DNA from: Bacteroides thetaiotaomicron VPI-5482
Lineage (GTDB): Bacteria > Bacteroidota > Bacteroidia > Bacteroidales > Bacteroidaceae
Length of the DNA stretch: 64,000 nt
Assembly: GCF_000011065.1 (NCBI RefSeq)
Contig: NC_004663.1
Span: forward strand, 2,914,001 to 2,978,000
Direction of reading: 5' to 3'
Part shown: piece after piece, positions 15,538 through 24,173 of the stretch
Layout: every line of letters begins with the position of its first letter
How positions within the stretch are numbered: the stretch's first letter is position 1
Notes under the pieces: model-generated
Told to the model about the DNA's origin: nothing
Databases searched by the model: none
The model's input: the letters and a program-made list of their open reading frames with translations, nothing else
Program-made: the position numbers and the translations under genes

Positions 15538-17109
15538 ATGACTCAGACAGAAACATTAGAACTTTTGGTGGCCACACTCCAGCAGGCTAATAGCTCCCAG
15601 TCTGAGTCAATCGAGCGTCTGACCCGGCAGAACGAACAGCTGCAAAATAAGCTTCAGGAACTGCTGGCTCAGGTAGCCTGGTTAAATCGTCAGTTATTCG
15701 GCCGTAAGAGCGAGAAATTAGCCCATCTGGATCCGAACCAGCTATCACTGTTCGATCCACCTGTTCAGCCGTTGGAACACGAAATACCGGAAGAAGCCGC
15801 AGCCCAAGAACCTGTCTGCTCGACGACTCCCAAAAAGAAAGTGCGTCAGAACCGCAACATGTTGGATGGCCTTCCTGTAGTGGAGATTGTCATAGAACCC
15901 GAAGGAGTCGATCCGGATAAATACAAGCGCATAGGCGAGGAACGCACACGTACACTTGAATTTGAACCGGGCAAATTATACGTAAAAGAGATCATACGTC
16001 CCAAGTATGGCCTGAAAGACAATATAAGTTTGCCTCAGGGGCATCAGGGCAGTGTTATTATAGCCCCTCTTCCGCTATTGCCTATCTACAAGGGACTTCC
16101 CGGTGCCAGCCTGCTCACTGAAATCCTCTTGCAAAAATATGAATATCATGTACCATTCTATCGTCAGGTGCGTGAGTTTCACCATTTAGGCCTGAAGATC
16201 TCGGAAAACACGCTTCAGGGGTGGTTCAAACCTGCCTGTGAATTACTTAAACCTCTCTATGAAGAGTTGAAGAAACAGGTATTGAAGGCCGACTATATCC
16301 AGGTGGACGAAACGACATTACCGGTTATCAACAAACAGAATCATAAAGCGGTTAAGGAATACTTGTGGATAGTCAGGGCGGTTATGGATGGATTGGTCTT
16401 CTTTCATTATGATGACGGTTCCCGCTCACAGGAAACAGCCTGGAAATTATTACAAACCTTCAAAGGATATCTTCAAAGTGACGGCTATGCGGCCTACAAC
16501 ATCTTTGAGGGTAAGAAAGAGGTGTGCCTTGTCGGATGCCTTGCCCACATAAGGCGACATTACGAGGTTGCCAAAGAAGAGAATGAATCCCTGGCCGGAT
16601 ATGTTCTGGCTCAAATACAGCAACTCTATCGGATCGAACAGATTGCCGACCAGGAGGAACTCACTTATGAGCAACGCATGCTTAGAAGACAGGAACAGGC
16701 ACTTCCCATACTTGAGCAACTGGAAAAATGGATGGAAACAGCCTATCCGAAAGTGCTTCCTAAAAGCCGGATGGGGCAAGCTATCGCTTACGCGTATCAA
16801 CTTTGGCCACGTATGAGGAATTATCTGAAAGACGGCAGGCTTAAAATAGATAATAATCTGGCCGAAAATGCGATTCGTCCGATAGCCTTATCAAGAAAAA
16901 ACTTCTTATTTTGTGGAAACCATGAAGCCGCGCAGAACACTGCCATAATCTGTTCGCTCTTGGCATCATGCAAAGCCTCCAACATTAACCCCCGGGAATG
17001 GCTCACGGAGGTGATTGCACTATTGCCGTATTATGCAGCCAACAAGGAGAAAGACCTAAAAGAGCTGCTACCCCATTGCTGGGAATCGGGAAACTCCAAA
17101 GAACTCTAA
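15538..17109 (+). CDS. tnpC: IS66 transposase TnpC, copy 2
   Basis: The 523-residue DDE transposase, same length as copy 1 and mostly identical. Catalytic acidic residues sit in YIQVDETTLP, GYLQSDGYAAY and KIDNNLAENAIRP. The N-terminal coiled coil contains LLAQVAWLNRQLFGRKSEKL. The region before tnpC has a possible own promoter (TATTTTTG near 15507). It is intact, and the element has intact ends, so it may still be mobile. Confidence 0.9.
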   Translation: MTQTETLELLVATLQQANSSQSESIERLTRQNEQLQNKLQELLAQVAWLNRQLFGRKSEKLAHLDPNQLSLFDPPVQPLEHEIPEEAAAQEPVCSTTPKKKVRQNRNMLDGLPVVEIVIEPEGVDPDKYKRIGEERTRTLEFEPGKLYVKEIIRPKYGLKDNISLPQGHQGSVIIAPLPLLPIYKGLPGASLLTEILLQKYEYHVPFYRQVREFHHLGLKISENTLQGWFKPACELLKPLYEELKKQVLKADYIQVDETTLPVINKQNHKAVKEYLWIVRAVMDGLVFFHYDDGSRSQETAWKLLQTFKGYLQSDGYAAYNIFEGKKEVCLVGCLAHIRRHYEVAKEENESLAGYVLAQIQQLYRIEQIADQEELTYEQRMLRRQEQALPILEQLEKWMETAYPKVLPKSRMGQAIAYAYQLWPRMRNYLKDGRLKIDNNLAENAIRPIALSRKNFLFCGNHEAAQNTAIICSLLASCKASNINPREWLTEVIALLPYYAANKEKDLKELLPHCWESGNSKEL

Positions 17110-17142
17110 TAATACTCTAACGAAAAACAAGAATATAAATAC

Positions 17143-17182
17143 AGAATCACTATAGCTTTGTTCGATTTGCTATAGCGATTCT
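17143..17182 (+). terminator. Terminator after tnpC, IS66 copy 2
   Basis: Arms AGAATCACTATAGC (17143-17156) and GCTATAGCGATTCT (17169-17182) pair with one mismatch and are followed by a T run. Confidence 0.65.
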
Positions 17183-17213
17183 TTTTTATACGGGTACTTT
17201 ATCGGGGGCTTAC

Positions 17214-17221
17214 ATAACAAT
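17214..17221. repeat. Target-site duplication of IS66 copy 2, right
   Basis: ATAACAAT, identical to 14662-14669. Confidence 0.9.
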
Positions 17222-17542
17222 ATTGCCATTCAACAAGAAGAAAAATTATCTATCAATTCAACTTCTAAGAAGAATAACTTAATCTTTTCTTTTTCGTCAC
17301 TCAACATAACAGAACTATCCTGTTCTGAGGAACAGTTTGTTATATTTAAAAACAAAAAGAAGAAAAAACGTAAAATCTAACACTTTATTATAAATTACTT
17401 ATTTAAGTAGGGGGCACAATTATCTTATACTATAAATGTATGAAAGTTTGACTCTGTACAATTTCAGAATTAAATTCATAAAAATTCTCAATATAAACTA
17501 ACAATACCCACTCACTTAACAATAAATAAATTGTAATTTTAC

Positions 17543-18877
17543 TCATAATCCCAAGCCCCAAAGTCCAGCTCTTGAGAATTGTGTGTATACTTCTGAATAT
17601 CCAGTAAATGTAGTCTTTAAATTATATATATTTGATGGAGTATTGGCTTCAAAATATTGTTCAAAATCAATCAGTAAATCATTTATGTCCGTCCATAGGT
17701 CCCTGAGATCCTCAGGATTTACAGTATCCCATATCCCATAACTTTGACCTACCTTATGTATATAAAAATCCAAATCATTTTTTGATATGCTGTTTTTCTT
17801 AAATAAGAAAGAGCATGCACCACAACAAAATCGAAGTAAAAGAATAGCTCGGGCTATAATTGTTAGTGAATGAACTTCTCCTGTTCCAGGATCAATTTGA
17901 TGATCTTTTGCATATTTAAGTAACGAACTTTCTTCATCATTTATAAAAACTCTAGATAAAAATAGATCTTCAGTCAAACCACTATTATTATATAGCCCTT
18001 TGATAAAATCATCTTTAGTGATAGAAAAACCATTTAAAACTGCATTATTATAAACTTCCTTTAAATATAAAGCAAAAAGATATTGATCTAATTTAGAGAA
18101 ATTATCAGCTGATGGTTCCAAAAGTAACCAAAATTCGTTCAATATAGATAAACTATCTCGCAGATTATTAGGAGTGAAATTTCGAGCAATATTGGCATTA
18201 TAAGATGAAGTATTCCGCCCCTCTCGATCTTCTTCATATTTTCTAATATCAAAGCACCATGTTTGCAACCATTTTTTCACAAGAGCAACTTGCCCCGAAT
18301 TAGTATTTGCAGCATGAGGAATAAATGATATTAGTTCTTTGAAAGTACGTCCTTTATATGTAAAATATTCAAGTACATTCGTCTGTTTTGTACTATTTAA
18401 TATCCATTCATTAATAATATCCCATGTCGCAGAGTGTGTTCCTGTTCGAGTTATTCGCATACTTTTTGGCTGACAACTAGGTATATATATATTATTAGAA
18501 CTATCTATACACGCTTGCTCATTGTTTGCTATCAGTATCCCTTCTGTACATAAGAAAGCCATAGCAGCCCTTAGTTCTGCATAATATGATAGATGTACTG
18601 TTATTGAAGGCTCACCATTTAAAAAAGCATTAATCGCATTACTTAAATAAGACCAACCATCAATTGTATGCACAAACGTACAAACAGACATATATTCTTT
18701 TAACGAATCAGCAGATAAACCCACTTGATTTTTTATTATTCCTCCAGGATTATTACATAATAATGGATTTGTTGGTGACAGAAGCATCTTATTAATGAAA
18801 CAATTATTTTTTACCGATAAGAGACCTTCAGAAACCTTTTCAATATCAGCATTATTAATTAATCTATTTATCGGCAT
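17543..18877 (-). CDS. Unknown 444-residue protein of the methyltransferase-DGQHR cassette
   Basis: I cannot assign this protein to a family. It is 444 residues, soluble and mostly helical. Notable parts are LSYYAELRAAMAFLCTEGI near residue 96, SMRITRTGTHSATWDIINEW near 141, and a cysteine pair in LLRFCCGACSFLF near 352. The YYAELRAA helix and the GTHSATW segment faintly recall YaaC-like or HEPN-type helical bundles, but that is a guess. It starts two bases after the DGQHR gene's stop, so it is the last gene of a three-gene operon. In a defence setting it would be the candidate effector; it could equally be a structural partner. It ends 163 bases from the disrupted frame beside IS66 copy 2. 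Confidence 0.5.
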   Translation of the reverse strand: MPINRLINNADIEKVSEGLLSVKNNCFINKMLLSPTNPLLCNNPGGIIKNQVGLSADSLKEYMSVCTFVHTIDGWSYLSNAINAFLNGEPSITVHLSYYAELRAAMAFLCTEGILIANNEQACIDSSNNIYIPSCQPKSMRITRTGTHSATWDIINEWILNSTKQTNVLEYFTYKGRTFKELISFIPHAANTNSGQVALVKKWLQTWCFDIRKYEEDREGRNTSSYNANIARNFTPNNLRDSLSILNEFWLLLEPSADNFSKLDQYLFALYLKEVYNNAVLNGFSITKDDFIKGLYNNSGLTEDLFLSRVFINDEESSLLKYAKDHQIDPGTGEVHSLTIIARAILLLRFCCGACSFLFKKNSISKNDLDFYIHKVGQSYGIWDTVNPEDLRDLWTDINDLLIDFEQYFEANTPSNIYNLKTTFTGYSEVYTQFSRAGLWGLGL

Positions 18878-18879
18878 CT

Positions 18880-21057
18880 CTAACTCATTTTTGATACAAC
18901 TTCCTTCAATAAATCACTTGTTTCTGCTTCGAAAACAGCTTTCAAAGCTTTTTGAAATTCCGTATATCCTCCACTACCTTTATATATCAATTGATTTCTT
19001 CTGTCTTCTTCTCTGTCAAAAGGAGCACTAGGCGTTCTCCAATCTATTTTTACAACAAGTTCAGCGAACTGGTGCAAATAATTCATAAACAACTCATTTC
19101 TCTTAAATAACTGTATTGCCATTTGAAGTGATTCATCATTAATAGACAAGTCATCTATGCCTGCCTCCCATAAAAATACATTCAAATTGAAAATAGATTC
19201 ATCCATTAAAGTATAGAAAAAATCATTAGCATATACCATGACAGCACGAACCCCTTGATCTCTAGATAAAAAAGATTCTTTACTCACAAATGCTTGATCA
19301 TACTCGATTTCATCTGAATGGTTTATTTCTCTTAGTTTATTAGCCCAATGTAAATCACTATTGTTTGATAAAGAGTTTTCTATACTCTCCCATATCAAGA
19401 AAATAAAAGCTGCCTGCTGTGCTCTATTCCAATTGAGAACTTGTAACTCGGTTTTTACTAGATTAGATGAATACAGTCCTTTTGTTTGTCTAAAAAAAGA
19501 ATTTATAAAAGTTCTAACAAAAGCTGCTTGAGACATAGAGGGACCTCCACTTTCTCCAATCATATTTATGCGATTGTGCCAAACACTCAGTGGTGATACC
19601 CACAAGGCTTCTACTAATTCCTGAGCCCGACTTTCACGATAAGCGAGAATTCCATCTTTCGACGCTTCTAACCAACTTTGTGTTCTTAGCATAGGGTACA
19701 AATCAAATCCTAAGCTCGTATTTATTTTTACTGGTTTTATATTTATAGTATAAAAAAGATAAGCCTGCCAAGCTCTATCAAGATTATCAAACGCTATTAC
19801 TGGCAACTCATAGTTACCATTAAAATTTTGATTATCTTCAAATGCCCATAATCGATGCTGTCCATCAATTATCTCTATAGGCTTAAGTTCTGGATTCCAG
19901 TCATCACTAAATACACCTTCTGGAATATTTAATATTGGGAAAGGAACTTCTTTAGCATTTTCCCAAGCATCTTGATCTTTCAACCTGTCATCTATTGTGA
20001 GACAATTTCTAGCTTCTAGTATTTTCCCATTCCTTTTTTCATTAGGAGAAAGAATATTAATAATGATAGCAGTAGGAAGCAATCCTGGCATTTTTAATTT
20101 AGCATGCTCTACTGTTCTTTGCTGTTCTCTAGTCAAAGTTGACCATGGGAACCCTCCTTCAATATAATTTGTTATTTCCTTTACACGAGCATCGCTCTTT
20201 TTTCTTTGAATGGATGTCCTATCTTCACTATTCCTCCTATGAACATCAGATAGTCGTTTTAAAAGACGAGCATCTATGCTAAAAGTATAAAAGTACGGTT
20301 TAGGTTTTCTCCTCAATTCCTCTGAATTAAAATTTATATCATCCCATTCATTCATCCATTGGTTAACCCTAAGCATAGGTAATCGAGAATAAACCTTCAA
20401 ATTACTAATGGAAAAAACGTCTTTTTTAGGGTCTAATGATTCACCTAAAGTCCATTTCTTAAACTGTTCCTTATCTAAGGATAAAGCATCAATAATAAAT
20501 GACTTGTCACAAGCTTCCCAAAACAATTCTTGATCTGCTACTAGCTCTGCCTCATTGTACCCAATAACGCATAGCCTATTTATGAATAATTCTTTAGCTA
20601 ATAATCCTACATTACCATCTTCAAATAAGGTAGCTAATGTGTACGGTACTTCTTTTTCTCTTCTATAATTTTGTAAAGCTGCACCTGACAAGACCAAAGC
20701 ACTTCTTAGGTTTGTCGAAACCTTTGTATTAGGTTCATATTTGTAAGTGCCAGTCATGGATGATTTTGAAGAAAATCGAGCTAATAATTTGAGCAAAGAA
20801 TAATGCATAGATACCGCTGCTACAAAAGCAAATAGCCTAACTTGTTTAGGGTAGTTCTGTATCTCTTTCCAAAAAGAAGGTAATTCATCGGACAAATGAT
20901 TAATGCCAAGAAATCCTTTTAGAACAGGAGTATCAATTGCCTTTAAACCTACAATGTATGGTTCCAAGTCATTATCTGCTGTTATATCTATCAACTTGAC
21001 AATATCATACTTTGTCCATGATGACTTTAACTTTTTGATATTTATTTTCTCATTCAT
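18880..21057 (-). CDS. DGQHR-domain protein (DndB-like)
   Basis: A 725-residue protein with a DGQHR-type domain, a ParB/DndB-like fold seen in DNA modification and defence loci. The signature IIDGQHRLWAF is near residues 396-406, followed by AYLFYTINIKPVKINTSLGFD, split between two segments and typical of the domain. The 260 residues before the domain and the last 250 are not recognised; the N-terminus has a helical segment (RLFAFVAAVSMHYSLLKLLA) and the middle an arginine-rich stretch (DVHRRNSEDRTSIQRKKSDA). DndB represses or coordinates phosphorothioation genes, but no other Dnd genes are here. Two-base spacing from the methyltransferase and from the 444-residue gene indicates one operon. 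Role inferred: DNA binding or target recognition. Confidence 0.7.
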   Translation of the reverse strand: MNEKINIKKLKSSWTKYDIVKLIDITADNDLEPYIVGLKAIDTPVLKGFLGINHLSDELPSFWKEIQNYPKQVRLFAFVAAVSMHYSLLKLLARFSSKSSMTGTYKYEPNTKVSTNLRSALVLSGAALQNYRREKEVPYTLATLFEDGNVGLLAKELFINRLCVIGYNEAELVADQELFWEACDKSFIIDALSLDKEQFKKWTLGESLDPKKDVFSISNLKVYSRLPMLRVNQWMNEWDDINFNSEELRRKPKPYFYTFSIDARLLKRLSDVHRRNSEDRTSIQRKKSDARVKEITNYIEGGFPWSTLTREQQRTVEHAKLKMPGLLPTAIIINILSPNEKRNGKILEARNCLTIDDRLKDQDAWENAKEVPFPILNIPEGVFSDDWNPELKPIEIIDGQHRLWAFEDNQNFNGNYELPVIAFDNLDRAWQAYLFYTINIKPVKINTSLGFDLYPMLRTQSWLEASKDGILAYRESRAQELVEALWVSPLSVWHNRINMIGESGGPSMSQAAFVRTFINSFFRQTKGLYSSNLVKTELQVLNWNRAQQAAFIFLIWESIENSLSNNSDLHWANKLREINHSDEIEYDQAFVSKESFLSRDQGVRAVMVYANDFFYTLMDESIFNLNVFLWEAGIDDLSINDESLQMAIQLFKRNELFMNYLHQFAELVVKIDWRTPSAPFDREEDRRNQLIYKGSGGYTEFQKALKAVFEAETSDLLKEVVSKMS

Positions 21058-21059
21058 GA

Positions 21060-22235
21060 TTATTGTCTTTTATATGATATGATTAGTTCATTAACTCCCA
21101 TAGAATGAATATCTGATCTTCCCATTTTACTATGTATATATTCTTTCACTTGAATATCTCCTTTATATTGATTTCCCATAATAGAGTTGCCAATTTCCAT
21201 AATTTCATCTTGAGTAATCATTCCATTATCACTATAACTTAGTATTAAATGTGAGTTCTTATTTTTGACACCTTTAAATAACTTACCAAATGCGTTTTTC
21301 ACCTCTGTTTTTTTCCCGAAAGGAGATTGATGTCGATCTTCACGATATCGACCTTTATATTTAACATTCGGATAATCATACCTTATCAAGGTTTCAATAG
21401 CATGATAAAATCTTGAATAATGAACGGAGCTATAAGGAGGATCAGCATATACAATTGTATTTCGTTCAATCAACCTTAAGCAATCAAGATAATCTAATGT
21501 AGTAATAGTATATCGGTTAGTTGCTTCCACGTCTACCATATTTAATATTTCCAGAAATTTCTTTTCAAAATAAGTCCAAATATCTCGTATGCGATATAAC
21601 ATTATATCATGCATATTACTTTCTGTAACATCCCTAAATTGAGCAAAATGTCCAGTACTTTGAGATGTGTAGGACATAGCATATATTAACGATGATAGTA
21701 TGATATAATAATCACTTTTTCCTTTATACTCTTCTGCTACTGCACGAATAGAATCAATCCAGACGCATTGTGTATAGCTCCAATATGTACCAGAATAATA
21801 CTTCACAAATAAATGAAATCCTATTTCAAAATTACTATAAATCAAGTTTTGCTGTTGAATTTCAAGCTTAGTTAATTTTTCATAATTATCAATCGAATTA
21901 TAATCAAAGATTAAATCAGGGTACTTTCTATAAAACTCGTCAACATAAAATAAAACTCTGTCTTTAATCTTTTCTAACTCGGTTGAATTTATTAATTTAT
22001 TTATATTGGGTAAATATGTGTTGGCAAATATGGAAGTATATATCTGTATGTCATTTATTTGAACATTATATTCATCTTTTAACGAGCATCCAACGACAGA
22101 TGTTCCAGAGAAAAGATCACAGAACCAATTAGATTCAATATCCAAATCATTTATAGATGATATTATGAAATCAAGGAGTTCTCTTTTTGATCCCATATAT
22201 TTCATTAAATGTGGCAATTTTGCTGAATCTATCAT
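21060..22235 (-). CDS. D12-class DNA adenine N6-methyltransferase
   Basis: A 391-residue DNA adenine methyltransferase of the Dam/D12 class. Motif X is KYMGSKRELLDFI (residues 12-24), motif I is DLFSGTSVVG (40-49), and motif IV is YADPPYSSVHYSRF near residue 263; DPPY is the catalytic motif for exocyclic amino methylation. It lies between N-terminal SAM-binding and C-terminal parts with a target-recognition region between about 100 and 250. No restriction endonuclease gene follows. It is the first gene of a three-gene operon with a DGQHR protein and an unknown protein. A promoter box lies at 22343-22350. Its recognition site cannot be predicted. It protects or marks host DNA by inference. Confidence 0.85.
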   Translation of the reverse strand: MIDSAKLPHLMKYMGSKRELLDFIISSINDLDIESNWFCDLFSGTSVVGCSLKDEYNVQINDIQIYTSIFANTYLPNINKLINSTELEKIKDRVLFYVDEFYRKYPDLIFDYNSIDNYEKLTKLEIQQQNLIYSNFEIGFHLFVKYYSGTYWSYTQCVWIDSIRAVAEEYKGKSDYYIILSSLIYAMSYTSQSTGHFAQFRDVTESNMHDIMLYRIRDIWTYFEKKFLEILNMVDVEATNRYTITTLDYLDCLRLIERNTIVYADPPYSSVHYSRFYHAIETLIRYDYPNVKYKGRYREDRHQSPFGKKTEVKNAFGKLFKGVKNKNSHLILSYSDNGMITQDEIMEIGNSIMGNQYKGDIQVKEYIHSKMGRSDIHSMGVNELIISYKRQ

Positions 22236-22342
22236 AAAAAGTCAATTATATTAAAAATAAACCAAATTCATATAGTCATCTGTTTTTCAAAGGAATAAGT
22301 AAATATATTCTTTTGATCGCATTGCAACTTTATACTATTTTT

Positions 22343-22350
22343 CAAAGATA
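22343..22350 (-). promoter_or_regulatory. -7 box of the methyltransferase operon
   Basis: On the minus strand this reads TATCTTTG, a full match to TAnnTTTG, about 108 bases before the methyltransferase ATG. The long leader leaves room for regulation. The divergent ncRNA promoter lies at 22463-22470. Confidence 0.55.
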
Positions 22351-22462
22351 CAACTAATTCAAGAAATTACAATAATCTCTCCCACTTTATTTCCAGTGTT
22401 CATAATGTCATGACATTCTGCATAAACGTCACTACAACACTGAAAAGATATCAAAAATACAC

Positions 22463-22470
22463 TATCTTTG
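22463..22470 (+). promoter_or_regulatory. -7 box of ncRNA candidate 2
   Basis: TATCTTTG, a full consensus match, diverging from the methyltransferase promoter 113 bases away. No clear TTTG stands at -33. Confidence 0.5.
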
Positions 22471-22476
22471 CCTTCA

Positions 22477-22659
22477 GTATTCTCCATGAGCAAACTACCG
22501 CAAAAACACGTAGCAAATTAGTGGGATAATTCATGGGATATGCTTGAAGCAGAAAATATAAAGTTTTAAATATCAGCGTGGTAAATCTGCAAGGAGAATC
22601 CCAGGCGAATCACTAAAATAAGAGAGCAATTCAAAGTTATTTTTTGAGTTGCTCTTTTT
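22477..22659 (+). ncRNA. Noncoding RNA candidate 2 (divergent from the methyltransferase operon)
   Basis: About 180 bases run from a consensus -7 box to a strong terminator (arms 22624-22635 and 22643-22654, GAGCAATTCAAA with TTTGAGTTGCTC, then TTTTT). I find no convincing reading frame. The 3' part, AATCCCAGGCGAATCACT then AAAA, matches most positions of the block in candidate 1 at 3.8 kb, in the same position relative to the terminator. Two unlinked copies in accessory DNA suggest a family of element-associated small RNAs; Bacteroides is known to have paralogous sRNA families, but I cannot say whether this is one. It may regulate the cassette or be a relic of an integration module. Confidence 0.5.
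22624..22659 (+). terminator. Intrinsic terminator of ncRNA candidate 2
   Basis: A 12-bp stem with one G-T pair, 7-base loop, then five T. Confidence 0.7.
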
Positions 22660-22831
22660 CATAACGCAAGATGTACAATATCTTAAACCAAGGATGATGG
22701 TAAAAAGAATAAAGAGGCATACTCAATGTCTACCCGAAAGCAGCACTATAAGGAAGTAACTTTCCTATTATAAAGAATCTAAAACAAATACAAATGTCGA
22801 AATCATACAATAGGAATCCTATACGATTGCT

Positions 22832-22839
22832 TATATTTG
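22832..22839 (+). promoter_or_regulatory. -7 box that fixes the start of the AraC gene
   Basis: TATATTTG overlaps the TTG that would open the longest frame at 22837. Transcription must start downstream of that, so translation starts at the ATG at 22879. Confidence 0.6.
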
Positions 22840-22878
22840 TACTATCAGATCGTTTTTCAACAGATACCCTTTCTAAAT

Positions 22879-23682
22879 ATGTACAAAGAATACTTACCAT
22901 GCCATATACTTGCTCCTTACGTTGATAAATATTGGGAATTCAAAGGCCAAACAGAACAAGGTATGCAAATAAAACTATCTACAGATGGATGTACGGACTT
23001 TATGTTTATATTAGAAAACACTGTTAATCATGGTATTATCATGCAGCCTTATCATTCTTATTTTGTTGGTCCCATGGATATCTGTTCGGCATTAATAACA
23101 TTATCAGGTACTATCAATACATTTGGAGTTCGCTTTCGTCCATGCGGACTATCCCGTTTTATGAAAATTTCTCTAAGCGAATTGACAAATATAAGGTTAA
23201 GTGTGAATGACTTAAACACTATTTTTAGCGATTCTTTTGCTGAAAGGTTATTCGAAGAACAGGGCATTCAGTGCAAGATTAATTTAATAGAACGCTATTT
23301 GAAAAAACACCTATATAAAAGCAACCATACAATGGATACACAAATCTCATACGCTGTGAATCAAATTAATGCGCATGAAGGCAAGATATCCATAAGCCAT
23401 TTAATGGACGAAGTTAATCTGTGCCAACGACACTTTGAACGAAAATTCAAGTTACATACAGGTTTCACTCCTCAAAAATATAATAGTATAGTAAAATTCA
23501 AGAATGCGATTAAAATATTGAGGAACGAATCATTCGACAACCTTTTATCAGTAGCAGTAAAAGCCGGATATTATGATGCTTCTCATTTATCAAGAGAAGT
23601 GAAAAAGTTATCCGGTAGTACTCCAAATTTCTTTTTATCATTACCACCCGATAATGAGACTACTATTATTTATACAAAATAA
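22879..23682 (+). CDS. AraC-family transcriptional regulator
   Basis: A 267-residue regulator from the ATG at 22879 (MYKEYLPCHILAPYVDKYWE). The N-terminal domain is DUF6597-like (CHILAPYVDKYWEFKG, STDGCTDFMFIL, then NTFGVRFRPCGLSRF). The C-terminal about 95 residues are the AraC DNA-binding domain (VNLCQRHFERKFKLHTGFTP, then VKAGYYDASHLSREVKKLSG). The DUF6463 gene follows after 80 bases with its own promoter-like box at 23723-23730. It belongs to the same regulator type as those at 5867 and 8778. Likely control of the DUF6463 gene is inferred from the repeated arrangement. Confidence 0.82.
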   Translation: MYKEYLPCHILAPYVDKYWEFKGQTEQGMQIKLSTDGCTDFMFILENTVNHGIIMQPYHSYFVGPMDICSALITLSGTINTFGVRFRPCGLSRFMKISLSELTNIRLSVNDLNTIFSDSFAERLFEEQGIQCKINLIERYLKKHLYKSNHTMDTQISYAVNQINAHEGKISISHLMDEVNLCQRHFERKFKLHTGFTPQKYNSIVKFKNAIKILRNESFDNLLSVAVKAGYYDASHLSREVKKLSGSTPNFFLSLPPDNETTIIYTK

Positions 23683-23722
23683 AAAAGTCGAATTCATCCA
23701 ATACCCGTGTCTTACTATCCTT

Positions 23723-23730
23723 TATATTTG
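23723..23730 (+). promoter_or_regulatory. -7 box of DUF6463 copy 2
   Basis: TATATTTG, 33 bases before the ATG at 23763. It would allow transcription separate from the AraC gene. Confidence 0.5.
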
Positions 23731-23762
23731 CAGCATTAACTAAGTATATAAATAATAAGAAC

Positions 23763-24122
23763 ATGAAACTTTGGAAATATAGTGGGACATTTTTAACAGC
23801 GACAGGAATCATTCATACGATTTATGCACTATTTATCGGAAAAGATGCTTTTTCGGAAATGCTCAGAAATGGATTAGTAAATTCTATTGGGGAGAATTAT
23901 AGTCAAGGTTTCGCCTTTTGGTTCTTGACCTGTGGAATAATACTTATCCTTTTGGGGCAAACACTTCAATATTATATCAGAAAAGAACAAAAACCGGCAC
24001 CCGTATTTTTAGGTTATTCTATTTTACTGCTTACCATAATCGGTTGTATTATTGAACCAGTCTCCGGTTTCTGGCTCTTTTTGCCGCAAGCAATTATTAT
24101 TATTTATTCAAATAAAAAATAG
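23763..24122 (+). CDS. DUF6463-family small membrane protein, copy 2
   Basis: A 119-residue inner-membrane protein with four predicted membrane segments. It is a paralog of the protein at 9628-10014, starting at the shared MKLWKYSGTFL and ending EPVSGFWLFLPQAIIII. The DNA of the two genes is also similar at the 5' end, so they are recent relatives. Like copy 1 it follows an AraC regulator. A perfect terminator hairpin follows 27 bases after the stop. Function unknown. Confidence 0.75.
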   Translation: MKLWKYSGTFLTATGIIHTIYALFIGKDAFSEMLRNGLVNSIGENYSQGFAFWFLTCGIILILLGQTLQYYIRKEQKPAPVFLGYSILLLTIIGCIIEPVSGFWLFLPQAIIIIYSNKK

Positions 24123-24149
24123 GATTGTGATATCCTTTAAATTTGAAAA

Positions 24150-24173
24150 GAGGGCAGGCTTGTGCCTGCCCTC
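24150..24173 (+). terminator. Intrinsic terminator after DUF6463 copy 2
   Basis: Perfect 10-bp stem GAGGGCAGGC / GCCTGCCCTC with loop TTGT. The downstream T content is low. Confidence 0.65.

Larger units (their letters stand above)
14670..17213 (+). mobile_element. IS66-family insertion sequence, copy 2
   Basis: A complete element of about 2.54 kb with terminal repeats at 14670-14693 and about 17190-17213. The left end begins GTAAGCCCCCGATAAAGTAC and the right end is its near-perfect complement. It has tnpA, tnpB and tnpC and perfect 8-bp target duplications, so the insertion is unrearranged. It is closely related to copy 1 but diverged throughout, meaning two separate insertions rather than a duplication in place. 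Confidence 0.93.
14593..17380 (+). pseudogene. Unknown reading frame split by IS66 copy 2
   Basis: Two open pieces flank IS66 copy 2: 14593-14669 and 17222-17380. Excising the IS and one copy of its 8-bp duplication joins them exactly in frame into about 78 codons. The left part reads QLNSLNEKSKRFNIVKEKQV and the right part starts IAIQQEEKLSINSTSKKNN and ends with FKNKKKKKRKI and TAA at 17378. The 5' end was removed at the right end of IS66 copy 1. The product is lysine- and asparagine-rich and I do not recognise it. The exact joining supports it as a real ancestral coding frame. Confidence 0.5.

Noticed and set aside
12056..17213. The two IS66 copies as a composite transposon
   Set aside because: They enclose only 77 bases, differ in sequence throughout, and only copy 2 has target duplications, so they are separate insertions.
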